Shown: positions 31,471-39,771 of the stretch, piece after piece | Position numbering within the stretch: the first letter of the stretch is position 1 | How the letters are laid out: each line of letters opens with the position of its first letter | Origin: Halococcus salsus | GTDB lineage: Archaea > Halobacteriota > Halobacteria > Halobacteriales > Halococcaceae | Direction: 5' to 3' | Length of the DNA: 64,000 nt | Assembly (NCBI RefSeq): GCF_009900715.1 | Contig: NZ_JAAAJC010000001.1 | Coordinates: 485,216-549,215, forward strand | Translations under genes and position numbers: made by a program | Notes under the pieces: model-generated | Told to the model about the DNA's origin: nothing | Databases searched by the model: none | What the model saw: the letters and a program-made list of their open reading frames with translations, nothing else

Positions 31471-32442
31471 ATGAAAGCCACCGCGCGGGCACATCCGATC
31501 CAGGGGCTCGTGAAGTACCACGGGATGCGCGACGACGAGCTTCGCCTGCCCTACCACGACTCGATCAGCGTCTGCACCGCGCCGAGCAAGACCACGACGA
31601 CCGTCGAGTTCGACGAGAACCTCGACGAGGACTCGTTCGTCATCGACGGCGAGACGGTCGACGGGCGGGGTCGTGAACGGGTCGAGAGCGTGGTCTCGCA
31701 CGTCCGCGACCTCGCGGACCTCGATATACCTGTTCGCTTCGAGAGCGAGAACGACTTCCCCACGAACGTCGGCTTCGGGTCGTCGTCGTCGGGCTTCGCG
31801 GCGGCGGCACGGGCGCTCTGTGCCGCGGCCGACCTCGACCTCTCGCTTCCCGAGGTTTCGACGGTCGCCCGGCGCGGGTCGGCCTCGGCGGCGCGGGCGG
31901 TCACGGGCGGCTTCTCCGACCTCCACACGGGCCTCAACGATACCGACTGTCGGTCCGAACGGATCGAGAGCGACCTCGAAGACGACCTCCGGATCGTGGG
32001 CGCGCTGGTGCCCGCCTACAAGGAGACCGAGGAGGCCCACCGCGAGGCCGCCGAGAGCCACATGTTCGAGGCGCGGCTCGCCCACATCCACGAACAGCTC
32101 GCGGAGGTTCGCGACGCCCTCCGGGAGGGGGACTTCGAGCGGACCTTCTCGACCGCCGAACACGACTCGCTCTCGCTCGCCGCGACCACGATGACCGGTC
32201 CCGCCGGCTGGGTCTACTGGCAACCCCGAACCCTCGAGATATTCGAGACGGTGCGCGACCTCCGCGAGGAGGGCCTTCCCGTCTACTTCTCGACGGACAC
32301 CGGCGCGAGCGTCTACGTCAACACCACCGTCGAACACGTCGACCGGGTCGAGGAAGCCGTCGCCGATTGTGGTGTCGAAACCCGCGTCTGGGAGGTCGGC
32401 GGGCCGGCGCGCGTGCTCGACGAGTCCGAAGCCCTCCTTTGA
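31471..32442 (+). CDS. mvaD: Phosphomevalonate decarboxylase (MvaD family)
   Basis: 323 residues, GHMP-kinase fold. The ATP loop reads PTNVGFGSSSSGFAAAA (about 101-117), followed by RRGSASAARAVTGGF and a late STDTGASVYV with the conserved Asp. Its N-terminus KATARAHPIQGLVKYHG is close to diphosphomevalonate decarboxylases. The Haloferax volcanii homologue was shown to decarboxylate mevalonate 5-phosphate, giving isopentenyl phosphate in the archaeal mevalonate route, so that activity is expected here. It feeds archaeal lipid and carotenoid synthesis. No other mevalonate genes are in the window. Confidence 0.93.
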   Translation: MKATARAHPIQGLVKYHGMRDDELRLPYHDSISVCTAPSKTTTTVEFDENLDEDSFVIDGETVDGRGRERVESVVSHVRDLADLDIPVRFESENDFPTNVGFGSSSSGFAAAARALCAAADLDLSLPEVSTVARRGSASAARAVTGGFSDLHTGLNDTDCRSERIESDLEDDLRIVGALVPAYKETEEAHREAAESHMFEARLAHIHEQLAEVRDALREGDFERTFSTAEHDSLSLAATTMTGPAGWVYWQPRTLEIFETVRDLREEGLPVYFSTDTGASVYVNTTVEHVDRVEEAVADCGVETRVWEVGGPARVLDESEALL

Positions 32443-32697
32443 AAAAGTCGGTCACGACCCGATTTTGAATGGGGGCGGCGGGACGGCTGATGCGCGCTCG
32501 CGATCGGTGCGAACGGCGGATGAAGTGAGCCGTGAGCCGAGCGAACGAGGAGTGCAGTCGGCTGGGGAGACTCGTGGCTGTCGCGGGGCGGTGTGTGATT
32601 CTCTGTTATATCGTGGTCCGTCTGGTACGAACCAGTTGTCAGTCTCATCTCTCGTTTCCGCTGGCTCGTGCCCCGATAACTGATCTCGGCTCCTCTA

Positions 32698-32880
32698 CTA
32701 CCCGTTCGAAGGGTGGTCCCGCCGCTGTTCTTCTTCGATCGCCTGTCGCTTCCCGCGCGTGTACATCAGATAGGCAAGGAGAATAGTCAGCGGAAAGAGT
32801 ACGACCGCAAGGATCGCGAGCGGCGGAAACGCGAGAAACAGCAGGAACGTCTTCCACGAAACGATAGTGCCGTTCGACAT
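32698..32880 (-). CDS. Very small membrane protein
   Basis: 60 residues. Two hydrophobic stretches (TFLLFLAFPPLAILAVVLF and LTILLAYLMY) are joined by a short turn. A basic, acidic-ended tail (RGKRQAIEEEQRRDHPSNG) follows. The start at 32880 (MSNGTIVSW) was preferred over one seven codons upstream. No family recognised. The surrounding region (32443-32697) holds no other gene. Confidence 0.5.
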   Translation of the reverse strand: MSNGTIVSWKTFLLFLAFPPLAILAVVLFPLTILLAYLMYTRGKRQAIEEEQRRDHPSNG

Positions 32881-32955
32881 ACCGATATCGTACGGCCGCA
32901 AGACGAATATGTTTTGCAGAAGCGTAGGAAATTCGGTCGTCCCTCCGTCAGCGGG

Positions 32956-35181
32956 TTACTGGAAGCCGATCCGGCCGCCGCTCCGACCGCGGCCTGGGTC
33001 GCTCGCGCCGCCCTTGAACTCGTCCTCCATCTTGTCGTAGTAATCGAGGATGTCCTCGGTGATCGTCGGACGGACGGATTCGAGCGCCGCGCGGAAGTGG
33101 CGCATCTCGACCGTGTCGGCCTCGGGGTCGTCGCGGAGTGCCTGGATCGCGGCCTCGCGCGAGATGGATTCGAGGTCCGAGCCGACGTAGCCGTCGGTGA
33201 CCTCCGCGATCTCGCGCAGGCTGACGTCGGCCGCGAGCGGGGTGTCCTCGGTGTGGATGGTCAGGATCCGCTCGCGGCCCTCGACGTCGGGCTGGCCCAC
33301 CATCACGAGCCTATCGAACCGGCCCGAACGGATGAGCGCCGGGTCGATCATGTCGGGTCGGTTGGTGGCGGCGATCACCATCACGTTCTTCATGTCCTCC
33401 AACCCGTCGAGCTCGGTGAGGAGCTGGTTCACCACGCGCTCGGAGACGTTCGAGCCGACGTCGCCGCCCCGCGCCGGAGCCAGACTGTCGAGCTCGTCGA
33501 AGAAGATCACCGTCGGGGAGACCTGCCGGGCCTTCTTGAACGTCTGGCGGATCGCCTTCTCGGACTCGCCCACCCACTTCGAGAGGAGCTGTGGCCCACG
33601 AACCGAGATGAAGTTGGCGTTGGTCTCGTTTGCGACGGCCTTCGCCATCAGGGTCTTCCCGGTTCCGGGTGGCCCGTAGAGCAACACCCCGGCAGGCGGT
33701 TCGATCCCGAGCCGCGAGAACCGCTCGGGGTTCGAGAGCGGCCACTCGACGGACTCCTTGATCTCGCCCTTCGCGTCGTCGAGCCCGCCGACGTCGCCCC
33801 AGGAGACCTTCGGGAGTTCGACGAGCACCTCGCGCATCGCGCTCGGGTCGACCCCGCCGAGCGCGCCCTCGAAGTCCGCGCGCTTGATTATCATCCGGTC
33901 GATGAGGCTCGGCGGGATCGACTCCTCGTCGAGGTCGATCTCCGGGAGGTACCTCCTGAGCGCCTTCATCGCCGACTCCTTCGTCAGGGATTCGATGTCG
34001 GCCCCGACGAACCCGTGGGTCTCGTCGGCGAGGTGTGAGAGGTTCACGTCGTCCGAGAGCGGCATCCCGCGGGTGTGGATCTGGAGGATCTCCTCACGAC
34101 CACGCTCGTCGGGCACGCCGATCTCGATCTCGCGGTCGAATCGACCGGGGCGGCGGAGCGCGGGGTCGACCGAGTCGACCCGGTTGGTGGCGGCGATCAC
34201 GATGACCTGGCCACGGCTCTCGAGCCCGTCCATCATCGTCAGGAGCTGGGCCACGACCCGGCGCTCGACCTCGCCGGTGACGTCCTCACGTTTGGGCGCG
34301 ATCGAGTCGAGTTCGTCGATGAAGATGATCGCCGGGGCCTCCTCCGAGGCGTCCTCGAAGATCTCCCGGAGCTGCTGTTCGCTCTCCCCGTAGTACTTCG
34401 AGATGATCTCCGGACCCGCTATCGAGAAGAAGCTCGCGGAGGTCTCGTTGGCGACGGCCTTCGCGAGCAGGGTCTTGCCCGTGCCGGGCGGGCCGTGGAG
34501 CAGCACACCCTGGGGCGGTTCGATCCCCAGCTTCTGGAAGATCTGGGGGTGTTTCATCGGGAGCTCGACCATCTCGCGGACGCGCTGGATCTCGCTCTGG
34601 AGCCCGCCGATGTCCTCGTAGGTGATCCCGCCGCCGGTCTTCTCGAAACCCGAGATCGGCTCCTCGCGAAGTTCGACCTCCGTGTCCTCGGTGACGAGCG
34701 CCACGGCGTTCGGCTGGGTCTCGACGGCGATCAGCGGGATCGCCTGACCCGGCGAGCGCATGAACGGGTGGTTGGTCGAACTCATCACGGGCACGATGTC
34801 GCGCTCGACGACCGGTCGTTTCAGGATCTGGCGTTTGACCATCCCCGCGGCGTCGCTGCCGAACTGCACCGAGGCGTCCTTCGGCGGCGCGAGCACGAGC
34901 TTCTCGGCCTTCTCGGTCTCGGCCTTCCGGATCTCGACGCGTTCGCCGATGCTCACGTCGGCGTTCTGTCTGGTGAAACCGTCGATACGCACGGTGTCGG
35001 TGTTCCAGTCCTGTCGATCCGCGCGCCAGACCTTCGCGGCGGTGGTGTCGCCGCCTTCGATCTCGATGATGTCGCCCGGCGAGAGCTTGAGATGCAGCAG
35101 GGTGTCGGGGTCGAGGCGGGCGATGCCCCGGCCCGAATCGTTCGGGTAGGCCTTCGCCACCTCCAGTTGGACTTCGTTCAT
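32956..35181 (-). CDS. cdcH: CDC48/VAT-type AAA+ ATPase
   Basis: 741 residues. An N-terminal double-psi barrel and Cdc48 domain 2 (1 to about 185) precede two AAA+ modules. Walker A is GPPGTGKT at 230-237 and again near 505, with [13 protein letters not shown] and [13 protein letters not shown] as Walker B, and arginine-finger RRPGRFD and RSGRFDR loops. It is a hexameric unfoldase that remodels or extracts proteins and feeds the proteasome. The C-terminus is Gly/Arg/Ser-rich, ending GRIGFQ, without an HbYX motif. It is divergent from larC. Haloarchaea usually carry more than one copy. Confidence 0.97.
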   Translation of the reverse strand: MNEVQLEVAKAYPNDSGRGIARLDPDTLLHLKLSPGDIIEIEGGDTTAAKVWRADRQDWNTDTVRIDGFTRQNADVSIGERVEIRKAETEKAEKLVLAPPKDASVQFGSDAAGMVKRQILKRPVVERDIVPVMSSTNHPFMRSPGQAIPLIAVETQPNAVALVTEDTEVELREEPISGFEKTGGGITYEDIGGLQSEIQRVREMVELPMKHPQIFQKLGIEPPQGVLLHGPPGTGKTLLAKAVANETSASFFSIAGPEIISKYYGESEQQLREIFEDASEEAPAIIFIDELDSIAPKREDVTGEVERRVVAQLLTMMDGLESRGQVIVIAATNRVDSVDPALRRPGRFDREIEIGVPDERGREEILQIHTRGMPLSDDVNLSHLADETHGFVGADIESLTKESAMKALRRYLPEIDLDEESIPPSLIDRMIIKRADFEGALGGVDPSAMREVLVELPKVSWGDVGGLDDAKGEIKESVEWPLSNPERFSRLGIEPPAGVLLYGPPGTGKTLMAKAVANETNANFISVRGPQLLSKWVGESEKAIRQTFKKARQVSPTVIFFDELDSLAPARGGDVGSNVSERVVNQLLTELDGLEDMKNVMVIAATNRPDMIDPALIRSGRFDRLVMVGQPDVEGRERILTIHTEDTPLAADVSLREIAEVTDGYVGSDLESISREAAIQALRDDPEADTVEMRHFRAALESVRPTITEDILDYYDKMEDEFKGGASDPGRGRSGGRIGFQ

Positions 35182-35294
35182 GGTCGGGAGGGGATACCAC
35201 CCATCGGGTGTTGGCGGAGTTATGCCTTTTGCCTATCCCGGCCCCTCACCCGAGCGACCGGACGGTTTTTCGCCCCCGCCGACCCCCTTCCGAT

Positions 35295-36638
35295 ATGCGA
35301 ACGCTGGCTTTCGACGGGCGGATGGGCGCGAGCGGCGACATGGTCTGTGCGGCGCTGGTCGCCGCGGGCGCGGAGCCCAGCGTGCTGGAGCCCGTCGAAG
35401 AGATACTCGACGTCCGCTATCGGGTCGGAACCACGGAGAAGAACGGGATCGCCGCGACGACGGTCGACGTGCTTCTCGATAGCGAGGATCGGAACCAGAA
35501 CGAGCACGGGCACGACCACTCGCACGACAGCCACGACCATTCTCACGAAGAGCACAGCCACGAGCACTCGCATGGCGACCACGCACACGGCGACCACGAC
35601 CACACCCACGGCGACCACTCACACGACGGACACACCCACGCGGAGGGCGCGGGTCCGTCCCGGAGCTACGCCGAGGTGGTCGAACTGGTCGAATCGATGG
35701 GACTCCCCGCCGGCGTGGAGGCCGACGCGAAGGCGGTCTTCGAGGTCCTCGGGCGGGCGGAGGCCGCGGTCCACGGCACCGACCTCGACGAGACCCACTT
35801 CCACGAGGTCGGCGCGGACGACGCGATCGCGGACGTGGTGGGCGCGGCGCTGCTCCTCGCCGACCTCGACGTCGAGCGCGTGGTGACGACCCCGGTCGCG
35901 ACCGGCGGTGGCGAGGTCGGGATGAGCCACGGGGTCTACCCGATCCCGGCTCCCGCCGTGGTCGAGGTCGCCGAACGTGCGAGTTGGGCGCTCCGCGGCG
36001 GGCCGGTCGAGGCCGAACTCCTCACCCCGACGGGCGCGGCGATCCTCGCCCACTTCGCCGACGGCGTCGAACAGCTCCCGACGCTCGACGTCGATGGCTC
36101 GGGCTACGGTGCCGGTGACACGGACTTCCCCGAGCATCCCAACGTGCTCCGCGCGCTGGTCGGGGACGGCCAGGGAAGTCTCGTACCCGACGAGATCCGG
36201 GTGCTCGAAACCACGCTCGACGACGTCACTCCCGAACTCCTCGGTGGGCTCCACGAGCGCCTGAAGGGGGCGGGCGCGCGCGACGTCTCGGTGTTCCCCA
36301 CGACGATGAAGAAATCCCGACCCGGCCACCTCGTTCAAGTCATCGTCAAACCCGAGGACGTCGAGCGGGTGGCGCGAGCGCTCGCCGTCGAGACCGGCAC
36401 CCTCGGCGTTCGCGAGACCGGCGCGCGTCACCGCTGGATCGCCGAGCGCGCCTTCGAAACCGCCGAGATCGAAATCGACGGGACGACTCACGAGGTCACG
36501 GTGAAGATCGCCAGCGATACCGAAGGTAGCGTCTACGACGTGAGCGCCGAGTACGACGACGCGGCCGCCGTCGCCGCCGAAACCGGGCTCCCGATTCGAG
36601 AAATCATGCGGCGGGCGGAGAACGTGGTTCGGGACTAG
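35295..36638 (+). CDS. larC: Nickel pincer cofactor synthesis protein LarC
   Basis: 447 residues. LarC uses CTP to insert nickel into the pincer nucleotide cofactor of lactate racemase-type enzymes. FDGRMGASGDMVCAAL opens the protein. The His-rich insert (about residues 68-118: repeated HGDH/HSHD units) is a probable metal store or chaperone loop. HFHEVGADDAIADVVGAA and TPTGAAILAHFAD continue the family core, and the C-terminal half has TMKKSRPGHLVQVI. A start at 35295 was chosen because upstream codons show no similarity. larA and larB are not in this window. Confidence 0.92.
   Translation: MRTLAFDGRMGASGDMVCAALVAAGAEPSVLEPVEEILDVRYRVGTTEKNGIAATTVDVLLDSEDRNQNEHGHDHSHDSHDHSHEEHSHEHSHGDHAHGDHDHTHGDHSHDGHTHAEGAGPSRSYAEVVELVESMGLPAGVEADAKAVFEVLGRAEAAVHGTDLDETHFHEVGADDAIADVVGAALLLADLDVERVVTTPVATGGGEVGMSHGVYPIPAPAVVEVAERASWALRGGPVEAELLTPTGAAILAHFADGVEQLPTLDVDGSGYGAGDTDFPEHPNVLRALVGDGQGSLVPDEIRVLETTLDDVTPELLGGLHERLKGAGARDVSVFPTTMKKSRPGHLVQVIVKPEDVERVARALAVETGTLGVRETGARHRWIAERAFETAEIEIDGTTHEVTVKIASDTEGSVYDVSAEYDDAAAVAAETGLPIREIMRRAENVVRD
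35488..35641 (+). repeat. His-codon-rich low-complexity tract in larC
   Basis: Irregular repeats of cac/gac codons encode the His/Asp-rich loop of LarC. Unit length varies and codons stay in frame, so this is a coding low-complexity tract and not a CRISPR or satellite array. Confidence 0.8.
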
Positions 36639-37264
36639 TTCTCGCCGCTTCGTTCCCGCCACGCTTGACGCGCGTCGAGTGCTGGCCGGTGGAAGTCGAG
36701 CGTCCACTCGGGCACGTCCTCGACCCTCCAATAATCGAGTGCTGCCCCTTCGTTGGACAACTGGAGCGTGCCACCGGTCGCGCGACAGAGGTAGAGTAGC
36801 AGTACGTGTCCGTGGGGGTTGAGCGGGTTCGGATCCATGAAGTAGGCGTCGACCACTTCGACCGTCTCCACCGTGAGACCCGTCTCCTCTCGCGTCTCGC
36901 GTACCGCCGTTTCGTCCGGCGGTTCGAGCGGCTCGACCGCCCCTCCGGGAATGTCCCACGTTCCGGCGACGTACGTCGAACCCTCGGGACGTTGCATCAG
37001 TAGTATGCGTCCCTCGTCGTCGAAGATTGCGGCTTTGACCCCGACGTTCGGCGTGGCGTAGCCGAGGTTCGCCGCGAGCCGCTCTCTAGTCTCCTCGGGT
37101 GGCAGCGCGACGGTTTCGGCGTAGTACTCGCTCACGAGTTCGAGCATCCGCTCGTAGCGCTCCCGGTCGTAGGGGTCCTCGACGAAGAACAGCCCCGCTT
37201 TCGCCATCACTCGAAGCTCGTCGAGCAATGGCAGGATATCGATCGTCTCCGATTCGTCCGTCAT
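36635..37264 (-). CDS. NUDIX hydrolase with N-terminal helical domain
   Basis: 209 residues. The first ~70 residues form the helical NUDIX-N domain found in ADP-sugar/nucleotide pyrophosphatases. The NUDIX box is GGAVEPLEPPDETAVRETREETGL, seen as GGAVEP...RETREETGL with the REExxE pattern (about 118-141). It hydrolyses a nucleoside diphosphate linked to another moiety; the substrate is unknown. Its start overlaps the stop of the RuvC-like gene (ATGA at 37261-37264). Its stop overlaps that of convergent larC by two bases. Confidence 0.88.
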   Translation of the reverse strand: MTDESETIDILPLLDELRVMAKAGLFFVEDPYDRERYERMLELVSEYYAETVALPPEETRERLAANLGYATPNVGVKAAIFDDEGRILLMQRPEGSTYVAGTWDIPGGAVEPLEPPDETAVRETREETGLTVETVEVVDAYFMDPNPLNPHGHVLLLYLCRATGGTLQLSNEGAALDYWRVEDVPEWTLDFHRPALDARQAWRERSGEN

Positions 37265-38019
37265 GGCTCCCGATGCTCCGCGAGCGCCTCCTCGATGCTC
37301 AACTCGCCGGCGGCCACCCGGCGCGCGAGCACCTCGTCGATCTCCCGATTCGTGGGGGAGCGCTCGCGCGAGCGCGCCTTGATGACGTCGAGTTCGCCCG
37401 CCGTGGGTTCGATCGTGCGCTGGGTGACGCGCTCGCCCGCGAGCCGTGCGATGTTGACGGCGGCGAGCACGTCGCCCATCCCACGCGCGCCGGTGCCGAG
37501 GTGCGGTGTCGTCCCGGTCTCGTCGACGAGCTCGACGGGCATATCGAGGTCGTCGATCAGCGACGCGCCGACGAGCCGTGCGCCGTCGCCGATCCGCACC
37601 ACCGGGTCCACCGCGCCCTCGACTTCGTCCTCGATCACCGCGGCGGCGTCGGCGACCGGCACCTGGAACGCCGCGACACAGACCTCGCCCGAGAGCACCG
37701 CGATCCCGGGTTTGTTCCCCGGGTCGACGCCGATCACCGTTCGGCCCCCGTCGCGCACGACCGACAGCGCCGCATCGACCCCTCTCCGCGGCGCGTCGGG
37801 GTCGGCCCGCACGAGGTCGATATCGGTCGCGTCGTCGGGTCGCGGGTCCTCGCCCGCGCCCGCGATCACGACGCGGGTCCGTTCGGGGAGGTCGTCGCCG
37901 GGCTCGACGGTGGTGAAGGTGACCCCGCGGTCGCGGAGTTCGGCGACGACCCCGTGGTAGAGCGCGAAGTCGGTGGTGGCGACGACGATCACGTCCCGCG
38001 ATCCGACGCCGGAACGCAT
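37261..38019 (-). CDS. RuvC/RNase H-fold protein of unknown function
   Basis: 252 residues. The middle contains GRTVIGVDPGNKPGIAVL, the beta-hairpin with the first Asp that is typical of RuvC and related RNase H-like nucleases. PVVRIGDGARLVGASLIDDL and TGARGMGDVLAAVNIARLAG give other acidic positions. The N-terminal ~85 residues (VIVVATTDFALYHGVVAEL) look like a separate Rossmann-like or RNase H half. It is not clearly a Holliday junction resolvase. It is coupled to a NUDIX gene and divergent from radB, which makes a nucleic-acid role plausible. Confidence 0.7.
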   Translation of the reverse strand: MRSGVGSRDVIVVATTDFALYHGVVAELRDRGVTFTTVEPGDDLPERTRVVIAGAGEDPRPDDATDIDLVRADPDAPRRGVDAALSVVRDGGRTVIGVDPGNKPGIAVLSGEVCVAAFQVPVADAAAVIEDEVEGAVDPVVRIGDGARLVGASLIDDLDMPVELVDETGTTPHLGTGARGMGDVLAAVNIARLAGERVTQRTIEPTAGELDVIKARSRERSPTNREIDEVLARRVAAGELSIEEALAEHREP

Positions 38020-38075
38020 AAATTCCGACCCTCGCGGACGCGATCACTTTTGGTGGGTGGGGGAGAAGCCCGCCC

Positions 38076-38771
38076 GTGAGCGACCCGATCCCGACGGGCT
38101 GTCCCCCGCTCGACGACCTCCTCGGCGGCGGTCTCCCACGCGGAACCGTCACCCAGGTCTACGGCCCGCCCGCCGCCGGCAAGACCAACCTCGGGCTGTC
38201 GGCGGCCATCGAGACCGCCGTGGCCGGCGAGACGAGCTACTACATCGACACCGAGGGGCTCTCGGTCGACCGGTTCGAGCAGCTCGCACGGGCACGCTCC
38301 GACGACATCGAGGGGCTCTCGTCGCGGATCGTGATCGCCGAGGCGCTCGACTTCGAGGAACAGGAAGAGGCCGTTCGGGACGCCGAGGAACTCGCCGAGC
38401 GGGCCTCGCTGATAGTGCTCGACAGCGCGACCGGCTTCTACCGGCTCGAACGCACCGCGAACGACGACGGCGAGGCGCTCCGGCGGGTCGGCCGCCAGGT
38501 CACCCACCTGCTCTCGCTCGCGCGCCGATACGACCTCGCGGTGCTCGTCACGAACCAGGTGTTCGCCGACCCCGAGACGGAATCGGGTCGCCCGCGCGGG
38601 CTGGGTGGCAACACCCTCGCCCACCTCACCGGTGTCATCCTCCGATTCGAACGGTTCCGGGCGGGGAACCGCCGGGCGACGCTCGAGAAACACGCGGCGA
38701 AACCCGCCGGCGACACCGCTCGGTTCGCGATCACGGGTGCGGGGCTCGAAGCCGTCGAAGAAGAGGCGTGA
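38076..38771 (+). CDS. radB: DNA repair and recombination protein RadB
   Basis: 231 residues, archaeal RecA/RadA paralogue that assists RadA-mediated strand exchange. Walker A is GPPAAGKT (residues 30-37), and Walker B is ASLIVLDSATGFYRLE. It lacks the N-terminal HhH domain of RadA, as expected for RadB. VLVTNQVFADPE and GLGGNTLAHLTGVILRFER match RecA-core motifs. GTG start. Its stop is immediately adjacent to the stop of convergent coxB, with no base between them. Confidence 0.93.
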   Translation: MSDPIPTGCPPLDDLLGGGLPRGTVTQVYGPPAAGKTNLGLSAAIETAVAGETSYYIDTEGLSVDRFEQLARARSDDIEGLSSRIVIAEALDFEEQEEAVRDAEELAERASLIVLDSATGFYRLERTANDDGEALRRVGRQVTHLLSLARRYDLAVLVTNQVFADPETESGRPRGLGGNTLAHLTGVILRFERFRAGNRRATLEKHAAKPAGDTARFAITGAGLEAVEEEA

Positions 38772-39659
38772 TCAGTTCGCGCGCGCCGGGACCGGTGCGA
38801 CCGCGATGTCGGATTCCGTCGCGTTGCCGGCCGACGAGTTGCCCGAGGAGCTGTTCCCCGAGGCGTTACCCGACGAACCGCTGTTGAGGCTGTTGCCGCT
38901 CTGGCGCTGCTGTTGGAGCCACGACTGGTACTCGTTCTGGGGGAGCACCGTCATGTTGGCGAGCATCCGCGAGTGGCCCGACCCGCAGTACTCCGCACAG
39001 TAGAGCTGGAAACTCCCGGTCTGGGAGATGTTGGTCTGGATCGTGTCGTACTGCCCGGGGATGGTGTCCTGTTTCAGCCCGAGCGCCGGGACGTGGACCG
39101 CGTGGAGCACGTCGTCGGAGATCACGTGGAGGTAGACCTCGGTGTTCGCGGGGACCACCAGCGTCCCGGAGGAGGTGACGTTGTCGTCGGGATAGTTGAA
39201 CGTCCAGCCCCACTGGTAGGCCCTGATCTCGACCTGCGCCGCGTCGGGTTCGGTCGGGGCGACCGCGCCCGAGACGTCGGGTTGTGTCACGGCGGGCTGT
39301 ATCTGCTGTTGGGCCTGCACGCCGTCGTCGGACGGCGCGACGTAGGGGCTTCCCATCACGAGGAAGGAGCCGAGACCGACGAACAGCAGGATGACCGCGG
39401 TGGCGACCGTCCACGTGATCTCGAGGCGGCGGTTCTCGCGGGTCGGCGTCGGGTTGTCGTTGTTCCGGTACTTCCAGACGGTGTAGATCAGGATACCCTC
39501 GACGAGGATCGTGATCGGGACCGCGACCCAGAGGAGCTTGCCGTTGAGGCCGTTGATGAGCTCCTCGTTGATCGAGGACTGTGCCAGCACCGGCTCGGTC
39601 GCGGCGAGAAGAAGCGCGACCGCGAGGGCGGCACAGAGCCCGATGCGCTTTCGGTTCAT
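38772..39659 (-). CDS. coxB: Cytochrome c oxidase subunit II
   Basis: 295 residues. A signal peptide or first helix (GLCAALAVALLLAATEPVLA) and two membrane helices precede a cupredoxin domain with the CuA site. The ligands are CAEYCGSGHSRM (two Cys, His and Met, with bridging Glu) near residue 222, plus His in VLHAVHVPALG. A Gly/Asn/Ser-rich C-terminal tail of about 45 residues may be glycosylated. It accepts electrons for the haem-copper oxidase, in haloarchaea probably from halocyanin. Subunit I is not in this window. It is divergent from the CtaA-CtaB fusion gene. Confidence 0.95.
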   Translation of the reverse strand: MNRKRIGLCAALAVALLLAATEPVLAQSSINEELINGLNGKLLWVAVPITILVEGILIYTVWKYRNNDNPTPTRENRRLEITWTVATAVILLFVGLGSFLVMGSPYVAPSDDGVQAQQQIQPAVTQPDVSGAVAPTEPDAAQVEIRAYQWGWTFNYPDDNVTSSGTLVVPANTEVYLHVISDDVLHAVHVPALGLKQDTIPGQYDTIQTNISQTGSFQLYCAEYCGSGHSRMLANMTVLPQNEYQSWLQQQRQSGNSLNSGSSGNASGNSSSGNSSAGNATESDIAVAPVPARAN

Positions 39660-39682
39660 CTACCGTTGCCTCCGATTGTGGG

Positions 39683-39693
39683 ACATAAATACC
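39683..39693 (-). promoter_or_regulatory. TATA box for coxB
   Basis: On the minus strand, ggtatttatgt lies 24-34 bases before the coxB ATG at 39659. Confidence 0.6.
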
Positions 39694-39726
39694 TGCTGAC
39701 TCCCCGCCCGGTGGCCGAAAGCGCGG

Positions 39727-39737
39727 AGCCTAAGTAC
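39727..39737 (+). promoter_or_regulatory. TATA-like box for the CtaA-CtaB gene
   Basis: agcctaagtac lies 35-45 bases before the GTG at 39772, divergent from the coxB promoter. Oxidase subunit and haem-modifying enzyme could thus be controlled from one 112-base region. Confidence 0.45.
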
Positions 39738-39771
39738 GGCCGCAGCGAACCTCGGGTCGAACCATTCCATC

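Noticed and set aside
29120-31474. A 784-codon open frame on the plus strand
   Set aside because: It is antisense to the DJ-1 and SLC13 genes. The product is an implausible Asp/Arg/Glu/His-rich string without motifs.
32443-32697. Intergenic region after mvaD considered for a gene
   Set aside because: It contains only short frames and a common haloarchaeal gagcga-type word. No start, domain or promoter is convincing.
35488-35641. Repetitive cac/gac tract considered as a CRISPR or satellite
   Set aside because: It is in frame within larC and encodes a His-rich loop; unit lengths and spacing are irregular.
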